From JBGTIS01 sp041745535 (GTDB lineage: Bacteria > Bacteroidota > Bacteroidia > Cytophagales > Cyclobacteriaceae): 48,226 nucleotides of DNA. Below the pieces are notes generated by a model. It saw nothing but the letters and a program-made list of their open reading frames with translations. It searched no databases and was not told the DNA's origin. The stretch is taken from positions 1-48,226 of the forward strand of contig JBGTIS010000154.1 in assembly GCA_041745535.1 (NCBI GenBank), in the 5' to 3' direction. A program made the position numbers and the translations under genes. Shown here piece after piece: positions 18,412 through 26,438 of the stretch (position 1 is its first letter; each line of letters opens with the position of its first letter).

Positions 18412-18848
18412 CGTCTTTCTATCGCGCCGAACCGTCAATATCCGCGCAACATCAAACAAGTATTACGACAACAAGATTATCTGTATCACCATCCTGGCAA
18501 TCAGGTGAAAAGACGTATTGTCTCACTGCATAAGCCATATGCGCATCCTATCAAACGGGGCAAAGAGCATCGTCAGTTTTGTACCCAAAAATATATTTTT
18601 ACTAATTTTATTCCCAAAGGTCGCCCATTGTAAAGATACCGCATGGACCAAAGCCCAGCACCGGCTCAAAGAGGCTCTCAATCGGGATCATGCTTCTCGG
18701 CTAGAAGGAAGCCGTGTCGGCAGTCCGATTTGGTAACCATAAAAACCATTAGGGGCTGGCCAAGGTTAAAGCCCGCAATGAAGCCAATGAATGCGTTTGG
18801 ATTTATTTTGGCGTATTGACCGCTAACGCTGTCCTGATAGCAAAATAG
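18412..18848 (+). pseudogene. Remnant of a DDE transposase (IS5/IS1182-like)
   Basis: Reading the forward strand by frame gives RRIVSLHKPYAHPIKRGKEH, then after an internal deletion NFIPKGRP and a stop (TAA near 18630), then in a second frame AQHRLKEALNRDHASRLEGS, and in a third frame FGNHKNH, a TAG, and VKARNEANECVWIYFGVLTANAV, ending with TAG at 18846-18848. These pieces occur in this order in DDE transposases of IS5/IS1182-like elements. The central part with two catalytic acids is missing, and at least two frameshifts and two stops are present. No terminal inverted repeats or target duplication could be found. The exact family is uncertain. Confidence 0.75.
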
Positions 18849-19273
18849 CGACAAAAAAGGCAAAAACAGATGCCTGACTTTGTCGGGCAAGCCGTTTAAA
18901 TTTACTACCAATTAACTGCTTGTTATAGGAGTAGTCTGTCCCTAAAACAATTGGAAAGAGTATTTTTATATCTTATTTATACATAACTACTCAAAATTGT
19001 ATTTTGACAAGACTGGTTGTTGTGGTTTTGCTAACAAAAAACGACTTACTCAAAATCAACTAACATGTGCTAATATTAAATAAGCTAACCTAAAGGTCAG
19101 CCTACTTACTTGTGCCTGCTATACTTCAACTCAATTCTTTAAAAAACTATCTAACCATTATAACACAATAACCTTTTGTTTCTGGTTTGAGGCTTATGTG
19201 AACACAAGCTTTGGGGCTTATCCTGTTTCATAACTTTTTCAAAACGAGATTTATTATAACCCATTTATTAACG

Positions 19274-19349
19274 CTCAATATTCAAAACACAATATCCAAT
19301 TGTATGTGTATGTATTCCTTCAGTTGAACATTGATCATTGAATATTAAT
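19274..19349. repeat. Imperfect inverted repeat of the TTGAATATT type, copy 1
   Basis: Arms at 19274-19302 and 19321-19349 match at about 20 of 29 positions when one is reverse-complemented. Both are built of TTCAATatt/TTGAAcatt heptamers. A related element is at 36682-36747. Confidence 0.5.
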
Positions 19350-19571
19350 ATAAGTAAAAACTACATGAAATATAGGCTTTCCATCGCAGTAGGTCGGATG
19401 TTCGATGCCGCTCTGGCGAATCGTCTGAATATAGGAAAATATTAAACAAAACCTCCAGCTCCAGCATAATTATGAAACATGATAAGGGCTTTGGGGTTGG
19501 GAAATGACATGAGAAGAACAGAGAATTATCAAATACAATAGCATCTTTTTAAAGATCATTATCTTAAAAAA

Positions 19572-21227
19572 TCAGGATTTCGGACGGCGCAGTAAATGGC
19601 TTAAATCACCTACACGGAACCATTTATAATCGTAAGCTTCAAGCAAAATATTATGAGATCCACCTTTAACAGCTCTGCTTTCCTCGTTTTCAAGTAAATT
19701 AATTAACCGTTTACCCAATTTATCTTTTAGCTTGAACTGAATTTCGTGTGGTTTATCATCAAAATTATGAATCACAATCAGCGAGTTTTCCTGCCAGTAA
19801 TAACACATTACCAGTACTTCAGGCGTTTTGGTTTTGATGATTTCCCAATCGCCCCATCCAATTTCCGGGCATTCCTTCCGCAGCCGTATCATGGTAGTGG
19901 TCCAGTTCAGCAGCGAGTCAGGTTCACGCCGTTGTGCTTCTACATTTACTTTTTTATAAGTGTAAGGGCCTTTATCAATTACCGGATGCACCGTTTCTTT
20001 AGCCGCCGAAAAGCCCGCCTGAAAATCATCAGACCATTGCATAGGTGTACGAACTGCTTCCCGTTCTTTCAATTCCAGGTCGTCGCCCATGCCAATTTCA
20101 TCGCCATACCGCAATACCGGGGTGCCCGGAAGAGAAAAAACCATGCTATACGCCAGCTCGGTCTGCTTCCGGTTGCCCAGCATGGGCGCCAGGCGCCTGC
20201 GAATGCCTCGGTCGTATAGCTGCATATTTTTCTCTGGTCCAAACCTTTCAAATACTTTTTGTCGCTGATCATCTTTCAGCCGGCCCAGGTCCAGTTCGTC
20301 GTGATTGCGCAGGAAGTTGGCCCATTGGGCAGTAGGAAAAATATCTTTGGTAGCTTTCAGGGCTGCCACCAGCGGAGCGGTATCGGCAGAAGCCAGCGCA
20401 TAAAAAAGATGTTGATTTACATAAAAATTGAACATCATATTAATGCCATCGCCATTATCGCCAAAATATTTTTCTGTTTCTTTGGGCATTACGTTGGCTT
20501 CTCCCAGCAAAATAGCATCGCCCTGGCGCCATTGCAGGAATCTCTTAATATCAGCAAGATATTCAAACTTCATTTTTGGCTTTTCCTTGCCGGGGGCTGA
20601 AGTTTCTATGATAAAAGGCACGGCATCTACCCGAAAACCCGCTACTCCCAGTTCCAGCCAAAAGCCAATAATGCGCATGATTTCATTCCGCACCTCCGGA
20701 TTTTCAACATTCAGATCGGGCTGAAAATCGTAAAAACGATGATAAAAATACTTGCCAACTTCTTTGTCGAGTGTCCAGACGGCTTTCTGCACACCTGGAA
20801 AAACCATGCCCTTGTTCCAATCGGAAGGCCGTTTTTTTGACCAGATATACCAGTCGCGGTAAGGTGAATTTTCATCTTTTCTGGCCGCTTTAAACCAATT
20901 ATGCTCATTAGAAGTGTGATTCACTACCAGGTCAATAATTACCTTGATACCCCGTTTTTTGGCCTGATGCATAAACTCTACAAAATCGCCACTGGAGCCA
21001 TGCCGGGGATCTACGCCATAATAATCGGAAATATCATAACCGTTATCACGGTTGGGTGTAGGTTGGAAAGGAGCGAGCCAGATGGCACCCACACCCAGAG
21101 AATGCAGGTAATCCAGCCGCCGCATGAGGCCTTCAAAATCGCCAATACCATCGCCATTGGCATCCATAAAAGTTTCTAAATCGAGGCTGTAAAAAATGGT
21201 ATTCTTGTACCAGAGGTCTTTAATCAT
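19572..21227 (-). CDS. GH13 alpha-glucosidase / trehalose synthase-like enzyme
   Basis: This 551-residue cytoplasmic GH13 enzyme opens with WYKNTIFYSLDLETFMDANGDGIGDFEGL, which closely resembles trehalose synthases (maltose/trehalose isomerisation). The catalytic triad is complete: nucleophile D201 (GFRVDAVP), acid/base E243 (LLGEANV) and D310 (FLRNHDELD). VVNHTS at 101-106 is conserved region I. No signal peptide is seen. It has the C-terminal beta domain (SLIVIHNFDDKPHEI) but no fused maltokinase. An alpha-glucosidase or sucrose-acting enzyme is possible, as subfamily assignment needs alignment. It precedes a small membrane protein gene in the other direction of reading order, without clear cotranscription. 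Confidence 0.88.
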   Translation of the reverse strand: MIKDLWYKNTIFYSLDLETFMDANGDGIGDFEGLMRRLDYLHSLGVGAIWLAPFQPTPNRDNGYDISDYYGVDPRHGSSGDFVEFMHQAKKRGIKVIIDLVVNHTSNEHNWFKAARKDENSPYRDWYIWSKKRPSDWNKGMVFPGVQKAVWTLDKEVGKYFYHRFYDFQPDLNVENPEVRNEIMRIIGFWLELGVAGFRVDAVPFIIETSAPGKEKPKMKFEYLADIKRFLQWRQGDAILLGEANVMPKETEKYFGDNGDGINMMFNFYVNQHLFYALASADTAPLVAALKATKDIFPTAQWANFLRNHDELDLGRLKDDQRQKVFERFGPEKNMQLYDRGIRRRLAPMLGNRKQTELAYSMVFSLPGTPVLRYGDEIGMGDDLELKEREAVRTPMQWSDDFQAGFSAAKETVHPVIDKGPYTYKKVNVEAQRREPDSLLNWTTTMIRLRKECPEIGWGDWEIIKTKTPEVLVMCYYWQENSLIVIHNFDDKPHEIQFKLKDKLGKRLINLLENEESRAVKGGSHNILLEAYDYKWFRVGDLSHLLRRPKS

Positions 21228-21301
21228 AGCAATGTTGTTGTTTTAAAAACTAACTCGATTACTTTCCTGATTGTTCAAACCCTGGGAAGAAGTTGAAATT
21301 T

Positions 21302-21739
21302 TCAGCACATTGATACAGGCGCTTCCTGTGTTAAGATAACAGCACCGGGCGGAGGTGTGTCTTTGGGCTCGGGTTTTAGAGCTACCCACGACAGAAAACA
21401 AACAATACCCATCATGAAAAATATAAGCTGCAAAGCTGAAAGGGTATTAATGGAAAGGAATTTGAAAGCCGGGTATTTATAAATACTGATCAGGTCGCCC
21501 TCTTTGTTTTTAAACGGGACGTGTTCAACAGTTTTAGCCAGTGCCCGTACCAGAAGAATGGAGCAAAATACGGAAATGGTAAAAGCCGCGATGGCTAATA
21601 AAAGAAAAGGACGGGGAGGGCCTTTTACCCCTTCTTGCAGCACCACCACGCAACCTGTGGTGGCAGCAAAGTTAATACCGATGAGCCACTTGCTCCAATC
21701 ACGGATGGCATCAATAGCCTTAAATTGATTATCTTCCAT
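21302..21739 (-). CDS. Hypothetical membrane protein with three helices
   Basis: This 145-residue protein has a short polar N-terminus (MEDNQFKAIDAIRDWSKW) and three hydrophobic segments (about residues 17-36, 45-65 and 100-122), with a Pro-rich tail. It lies 74 bases upstream of the GH13 gene in the same direction and could be cotranscribed with it. I do not recognise a family. Confidence 0.6.
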   Translation of the reverse strand: MEDNQFKAIDAIRDWSKWLIGINFAATTGCVVVLQEGVKGPPRPFLLLAIAAFTISVFCSILLVRALAKTVEHVPFKNKEGDLISIYKYPAFKFLSINTLSALQLIFFMMGIVCFLSWVALKPEPKDTPPPGAVILTQEAPVSMC

Positions 21740-21853
21740 TGAATTTACAGAAGTTGTTACACCAATATAAGTAATTTATTTGGCAAAAAATAAATTGTTA
21801 GTTGTTGAAATTGAGCGGGTTATGAAATTAAGGAAAACGCCTGGAAACGAATA

Positions 21854-22295
21854 TTAGTTCTTTTTCAAAAATTTTATAACCGCTTCCGTAAAAGGTTTGG
21901 AATTTACAGTACTGCCATGGTTTCCGGGTACTTCAGATTGAACCGCACTGGGGATAAGGTTAGCCAATTCTTCGGTATGGCCATTGTCCTGATCTTCTGA
22001 TCCTGAAATTACCAGCACCGGTACTTTAACCTTGGCCAGTGCTTTGGGCGATGTAGAAGGTTGTGCCTGCTGTTGAAGGGCGCGGCTGTCTGTCCAGTCC
22101 TCTTTTAGTTACTGAGGCTACCATATCCTGCAGTTCAGGGACGTCTTTCCCGGAAAGCGCTTCATAATAAATTTTAGTTTGGTCAAAGGAAGTAAAATAC
22201 TTACCGGTGTCGGCATAAGACTGGGCTCGGGCTGTTGAAATAAGGAAGAAACATCCAATTAGCAGCAATGTGGACAGGAGGTGAATTTTTGACAT
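21854..22295 (-). pseudogene. Broken exported alpha/beta hydrolase
   Basis: The 5' part encodes a signal peptide (LISTARAQ) and the N-terminal strand YFTSFDQTKIYYEALSG of an exported alpha/beta hydrolase. It then jumps to the late region VPELQDMVASVTKRGLD, so the central part with the nucleophile elbow (GxSxG) is absent. A tandem TGTC duplication on the + strand (22087-22094, GACAGACA in the gene) then shifts the frame. If one copy is removed, translation continues as QQQAQPSTSPKALAKVKVP, VLVISGSEDQDNG and VPGNHGSTVNSKPFTE, ending FLKKN at a stop at 21854. The gene carries both a deletion and a 4-base insertion and cannot encode an active enzyme. Confidence 0.85.
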
Positions 22296-22333
22296 GATTG
22301 GGCTTTTTATGGGTTACATTACAATAAGGATAA

Positions 22334-22618
22334 TTAAGTGGTTTCTTTTTTATCGCTGTGGCCCAGCGGTTTATCAGGAGCAATGCGGTCCCGCACCAGT
22401 TGTTTTAATTCTTTGGACTCTGGAAAACGCCCTTCTTCTTTTCGGGAAAAAATTATTTCTCCATCCAGCCGCACTTCAAAAATGCCGCCGGTACCGGGAA
22501 TCAGCGCTACTTCGCCCATTTCACTCTCAAAAGTAGTAAGAAGTTCCTGTGCCATCCAGGCTGCCCTCAGCAACCAGTGGCACTGTGTACAATATTGTAT
22601 TTCTAGGCGTGGTGTCAT
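22334..22618 (-). CDS. SelT/SelW/SelH family (Rdx) protein
   Basis: This 94-residue thioredoxin-like protein has the Rdx fold motif IQYCTQCHW (C10-x-x-C13), followed by RAAWMAQELLTTF and GTGGIFEVRLDGEIIFSRK. It is the cysteine form of selenoprotein W: the second position is TGC, not TGA. Such proteins are thought to act in thiol redox reactions, but substrates are unknown. The ATG at 22618 lies 5 bases after the GH97 stop codon, so it is probably cotranscribed with GH97, which has no obvious functional link. Confidence 0.9.
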   Translation of the reverse strand: MTPRLEIQYCTQCHWLLRAAWMAQELLTTFESEMGEVALIPGTGGIFEVRLDGEIIFSRKEEGRFPESKELKQLVRDRIAPDKPLGHSDKKETT

Positions 22619-22623
22619 GATGT

Positions 22624-24594
22624 TTACAATTTTTTTAATCTGATCAGAAATCCTCCTCCTGCTGACATAGTAACGCGTATTGTATCGGTCTGTTTAACCA
22701 TTTTGGTGGAAATTCTATAGTCAGCGGCATACTTTTCAGCGTTCACTCCATCCGCTACCAAAGTAAGCGCATAGTTACCTTCCTCCAGAAAATCCAGTTT
22801 GATTTCCTCTGTGCGACTGGTCCAGTTGGTCATACCAGCTACAAAGTAGTCGTTATCTTTTTTTCTTGAAGTGATGATAAATTCTCCCACTTTTCCATCC
22901 AGAATAGTGGTTTCGTCCCATACCGTAGGAATGTTACCCAGTATTTCCATAAATTCCGGTTCCTGAAAACCTGTGGCAGGATTGCCGGAGAAAAACTGCA
23001 TGGGGCTGTCGTACACCACAAACATAGCCAACTGATGGCAGCGTGTGCCCTGCGACATTACGTAATTACCGATAGGCCGAAAAGTTTCCTGCGTTGCATT
23101 CTGAAGCAAACCTGGCTCATAGTCCAGCGGACCCGATACCATCCTGATAAAGGGTAAGGTTACATTGTGCTGAGGTGTGGCGCGGGTGCTCCAGATGTTA
23201 TATTCAGAACCCAGTACACCTTCCCGGGTGAGGGCATGGGGCCAGGTACGGTTAAAACCCGCCGGCTTGAATGAGCCGTGAAACATCAGCATAATTTTGT
23301 GGCGGGCACAGGCTGCCGCGATGCGGTGGTGGAAGTTTACCGTTTTCTGATCGTCGCGGTCTAAAAAATCGGTCATGATGTAATCTACACCCCAGCGGTT
23401 AAACTGCTCCAGCGCAGGTTCCAATTGGCGATCCAGAGTAGCGGCCAAAGTCCATAAACTCAGGCCAATCCCCTTGCTTTTCGCATAAGCCGCCAGCGAG
23501 TCCATATCCAGTTCAGGCCTGATTGTAAATAAGTCTTTGTAATCGGACCAGCCGGCATCTAACAAAATGCGCTCTAAGCCAAAGCGTTTGGCAAAATCAA
23601 TATAGTATTTGTAAGTGGCTGTATTGATGCCTGCCAGAAAAGGGACATTATAAATATTGCTGCCAATAATCCATTCCTCTGTACTTTTTCCAGGTTTAAT
23701 CCACGACGTATCCTCAACCCGGCTGGGAGAAGCTAACCGGTATATCAGGTCGTTGCCGGGTAGCGCTTTATCGGTTTCTGCTATTACGATTACCCGCCAT
23801 GGCAAATTTCGGGCTCCCCCGGTTCGGGCTATATAATCGGCACGATGGGTAACTATAGCCTGTGGAAATTCACCCTCGGTCATGGTTTCTTCCAAAGGAT
23901 AAGGCGCGAACGTACCGGAAAGCGCGGCGGCAGAGGTGCCGCGCAAAAACATACCCGGATAATCCTCCAGATCTGATTCTGTGAGTACTATTTTTTTCTC
24001 TGACCGGGTTGCGATCAGTACCGGGGTAAACATCAGATTAGCAGCAGTAATGCTGTCCAGCGGCTTTACCGTATAATTTTCTTCAAAAGAAGTATGAAAA
24101 CTATCGGCATCAGCCCGGGGTTGCACCTCCGGATACCAAACCTTATAATTTTGGGCAAAACGAAATACAGCCGTTTCATTTTTAATGGTTACCGAATCGG
24201 TAAAGCGGGTACTGAGCCGGTAAGCCACGCCATCGTCGTATACCCGGAAAATAAGGGAGTAAGGTTGGTGAAAACGAATTTCGGCTTCATTGTACCGGTC
24301 CGGAATTACCCGTCGTTTTTCAGGCACCGGTGAAGCAATGCTGGTACGTACCTGCTGTCGGTTTACGGAAGCTATGCCCAGCCTGTCAGACAGGTTTTCT
24401 CCGCCAGAAAGTGCTATATCAATTTCTGCGTGTAGCAACAGCGTATCCTGATCAGCGAAAATGTGGTAAGTAAGCCTACCCTCATTTTGCACCTCAACGG
24501 TAATGGTGCCATCGGGTGAACTGATGCTGATGGTACGGGCAAAAACAATAGCGGCAGTCAGCAGAAAAATACCAATTAAAAAAGTTTTGATCAT
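22624..24594 (-). CDS. Glycoside hydrolase family 97 protein
   Basis: This 656-residue exported protein has a signal peptide (MIKTFLIGIFLLTAAIVFA). The GH97 N-terminal beta-sandwich (SISSPDGTITVEVQNEGRLTY) is followed by the catalytic barrel (LLDAGWSDYKDLFTIRPELD, VDYIMTDFLDRDDQ) and a C-terminal beta domain (TSRKKDNDYFVAGMTNWTSR). GH97 enzymes are periplasmic alpha-glucosidases or alpha-galactosidases. The TDFLDRDDQ segment resembles the retaining, alpha-galactosidase-like subgroup, where an Asp is the nucleophile; this is inference. I start it at the ATG at 24594; an in-frame GTG 12 bases upstream is less likely. Confidence 0.92.
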   Translation of the reverse strand: MIKTFLIGIFLLTAAIVFARTISISSPDGTITVEVQNEGRLTYHIFADQDTLLLHAEIDIALSGGENLSDRLGIASVNRQQVRTSIASPVPEKRRVIPDRYNEAEIRFHQPYSLIFRVYDDGVAYRLSTRFTDSVTIKNETAVFRFAQNYKVWYPEVQPRADADSFHTSFEENYTVKPLDSITAANLMFTPVLIATRSEKKIVLTESDLEDYPGMFLRGTSAAALSGTFAPYPLEETMTEGEFPQAIVTHRADYIARTGGARNLPWRVIVIAETDKALPGNDLIYRLASPSRVEDTSWIKPGKSTEEWIIGSNIYNVPFLAGINTATYKYYIDFAKRFGLERILLDAGWSDYKDLFTIRPELDMDSLAAYAKSKGIGLSLWTLAATLDRQLEPALEQFNRWGVDYIMTDFLDRDDQKTVNFHHRIAAACARHKIMLMFHGSFKPAGFNRTWPHALTREGVLGSEYNIWSTRATPQHNVTLPFIRMVSGPLDYEPGLLQNATQETFRPIGNYVMSQGTRCHQLAMFVVYDSPMQFFSGNPATGFQEPEFMEILGNIPTVWDETTILDGKVGEFIITSRKKDNDYFVAGMTNWTSRTEEIKLDFLEEGNYALTLVADGVNAEKYAADYRISTKMVKQTDTIRVTMSAGGGFLIRLKKL

Positions 24595-24871
24595 TATTGA
24601 AATCACAATGCTGGTTTTAAACTGCTTTGTTTAAATGCTTTACAGCTTTAGGCATATTAAAAATAATGATATATAGTATGTCAAACAAGAAGAGGATCTG
24701 GTAAAGAAAATAAAATTAGTTATACATCTAAATGAATTACCTTCCCCAATATTTAACTGGATTACGGTTGAAAATTCCAACTATAAATCTAAATACATAA
24801 CTTACATATTGTGTTAAGAAAATGTGTTTTTTCTTATAATTTAATATGATTTTAAATGCAAAAAATATTCA

Positions 24872-25794
24872 ATGACAATTTACAATTTATACTCAAAGCA
24901 AAAGAAAGGACTTCCTGATGTTTTTATTTATGATAATATATCTGATAAACTAAAAAATCAGATATTCCATATTTGGAATGATTTTTTTAAAGGCAATAAT
25001 CTTGAGGAAGACGCAAAAAAAGAATTATTTCAAAGAGTGTATGACATTCTTTGTAGAGAAGAAGGGAAAAAAAATCTTGTACATATATATGCCTATCCGC
25101 AAGATTCGCCAATTTACCAAGTTGAACAATATTTTGAAGAACTAAACGATACAGACAAAATTCTGGATGTCGTTCATGTTGTTTTCGACACTATCGAAAG
25201 ATTTCAAAGATTTCACGAAAGGGAGAAGTACATGAATTTTTCCTATACATCAAATCAAGCAATTCAAGTGCTAAATTATCGATTTAGAGAAAATGGTGTA
25301 GGTTATGAATATAGTAACGGTTACGTATTGATAATAAAATTCTCCATAAAGAAACAATCCAATCCACACTAAAACTTCTAATTGAACCTGATTATAAAAG
25401 TGCTAATGAAGAATTTTTGAAAGCTAATGAACATTATCGATATAAAAGAAATCCAGAATGCTTAAACGAATGATTGAAAGCTTTTGAATCAACAATGAAA
25501 ATCATTAGTTCCAAAAATAAATTTGAGTATGAAGAGAACTATACTGCTAAACTTTTAATTAATGTTTTATTAAAAAATAATTTTCTCCCCAATTACCATG
25601 AGAGCCAATTAAGTGCAATTAAGCAGCTATTAGAAGGGAGTATTCCTACAATTAGAAATAAAAATGGTGGCCATGGCAAAGGGATAAGTAAAATCTCAGT
25701 TCCAGATAGTTTAGCAAATTATATGCTCTATATTACTGGTGCTACAATAAGATTATTAGTAGAAACACAAATTGACCTCGAGAAAAAAAAGTAA
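24872..25794 (+). pseudogene. Broken STM4504/CBY_0614 family protein (AbiJ-NTD4 domain, abortive-infection type)
   Basis: The first 166 codons encode the typical N-terminus (MTIYNLYSKQKKGLPDVFIYD, then LCREEG and VGYEYSNG) of this family, which has an AbiJ N-terminal domain 4. Near 25320-25325 the frame shifts. In the new frame the protein continues RIDNKILHKETIQ, FLKANEHYRYKRNPECLNE, then meets TGA at 25471-25473, exactly where homologues have a Cys (NDCLKAFE). After the stop the C-terminal HEPN-like half continues (LKAFESTMKIIS, IRNKNGGHGKGI) to TAA at 25792. The rest is well preserved, so inactivation looks recent. The gene is clearly more AT-rich than its neighbours, which suggests transfer. 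A role in phage defence is known only for related AbiJ domains. Confidence 0.82.
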
Positions 25795-25849
25795 TATATG
25801 GCGGTTTTTTCTATAAATGCAATTGAATGTTTCTCTATTCTACTTTTTA

Positions 25850-26107
25850 CTTTTTTTCTCAGTATCTTAACTAATTTTCCGTTCAGTAATGCGATTAGAG
25901 CTTCAACGAGAGCTTGGGCAATCATGATCCGATTAAAGGGGTTTGTGAATATTCGACAGTGTTTCTAATTACTTTGTATAAAAATGGGTTATAGAAAGAA
26001 GAAAGGCTCGATTGAGCGTAATGCAGATTTTGAGAGTTTTTCATCACCATCTATAAACCACGACTGGGCGTCCCCATAAAAGCATTAGTATCAAGAAGGA
26101 AGGTCAT
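25850..26107 (-). pseudogene. Broken PIN-domain toxin of a type II toxin-antitoxin pair
   Basis: The ATG at 26107 overlaps the antitoxin stop codon (ATGA). Translation starts MTFLLDTNAFM, the hallmark N-terminus of VapC-type PIN toxins with the first catalytic Asp (D6), but reaches TAG at 26051 after 18 codons. In other frames of the same strand the body of the domain is still visible: DEKLSKSAL at 26019-26045 and NPFNRIMIAQALVEALIALL beginning at 25943. Active toxins have DPFDR there, so two acids have become Asn. About 30 residues between these blocks are missing. The toxin cannot be functional. Confidence 0.8.
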
Positions 26108-26331
26108 TCAGGCATGTAGTCTTTAAAATCCTCTAACGGGGCATCGAAATCATCAGCCATGTACTTCAAAGAGCCTTTGCGCAAACCGAAAGGACGTTTT
26201 TTTAATTTTTTACCAGTTTTTTCTTGTTTAGGAAATTTTTCATCAACAAAATGGTGTAACTCCTTAAGTTGAGCCTCACTCAGATGATTAATGCGTGAAT
26301 GTAGGTCCGTACGTATTTCCGTTGTTGTCAT
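26104..26331 (-). CDS. DUF2281 family antitoxin
   Basis: This 75-residue protein has the DUF2281 pattern: an N-terminal helix with NHLSEAQLKELHHFVDEK, a basic middle (KKLKKRPFGLRKGSLKYMADDFDAPLEDFKDYM), and an acidic end. DUF2281 proteins are antitoxins usually followed by a PIN toxin with overlapping codons, as here. The frame is complete although the toxin is broken, so it is an orphan antitoxin. It may still bind its own promoter or other toxins. The start at 26331 fits the promoter element just upstream. Confidence 0.85.
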   Translation of the reverse strand: MTTTEIRTDLHSRINHLSEAQLKELHHFVDEKFPKQEKTGKKLKKRPFGLRKGSLKYMADDFDAPLEDFKDYMPE

Positions 26332-26363
26332 AGTCTAAAAATAATGTATTATCCTGTACTATT

Positions 26364-26371
26364 CAAATCTA
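26364..26371 (-). promoter_or_regulatory. Putative -7 promoter element of the antitoxin gene
   Basis: On the minus strand the sequence is TAGATTTG, an exact match to TAnnTTTG. It lies 33 bases upstream of the antitoxin ATG. No clear -33 element was seen. Confidence 0.45.
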
Positions 26372-26438
26372 ATACGTTTGTTTGATAGCGTTAGTTTAGG
26401 GATACTGTTTCTTCCTATAGGCCTTCCTATGGCTTTAA

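Larger units (their letters stand above)
18303..19571. other. 1.27-kb region with transposase remnant and hairpin repeat
   Basis: This gap contains no intact gene. Its left third holds a decayed transposase (about 18412-18848). The right part holds an imperfect inverted repeat of 29-base arms (19274-19349). The stretch between them (about 18850-19270) and after 19350 shows only low-complexity AT-rich sequence. Confidence 0.6.

Noticed and set aside
18518..18736. Small intact gene of 72 codons
   Set aside because: The frame cuts across transposase remnants in shifted frames and has no independent coding signature.
19390..19430. tRNA-like 3' half (GTTCGAT in a G/C-rich context)
   Set aside because: The bases around the loop do not form the five-pair T stem, and no acceptor or anticodon arm can be built.
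25471..25473. TGA in the STM4504-type gene as a selenocysteine codon, supported by the conserved Cys and nearby SelA-like and SelW-like genes
   Set aside because: An upstream frameshift already breaks the gene, no insertion hairpin follows the TGA, the SelA-like protein belongs to the catabolic group and has an export signal, and the SelW-like protein uses Cys.
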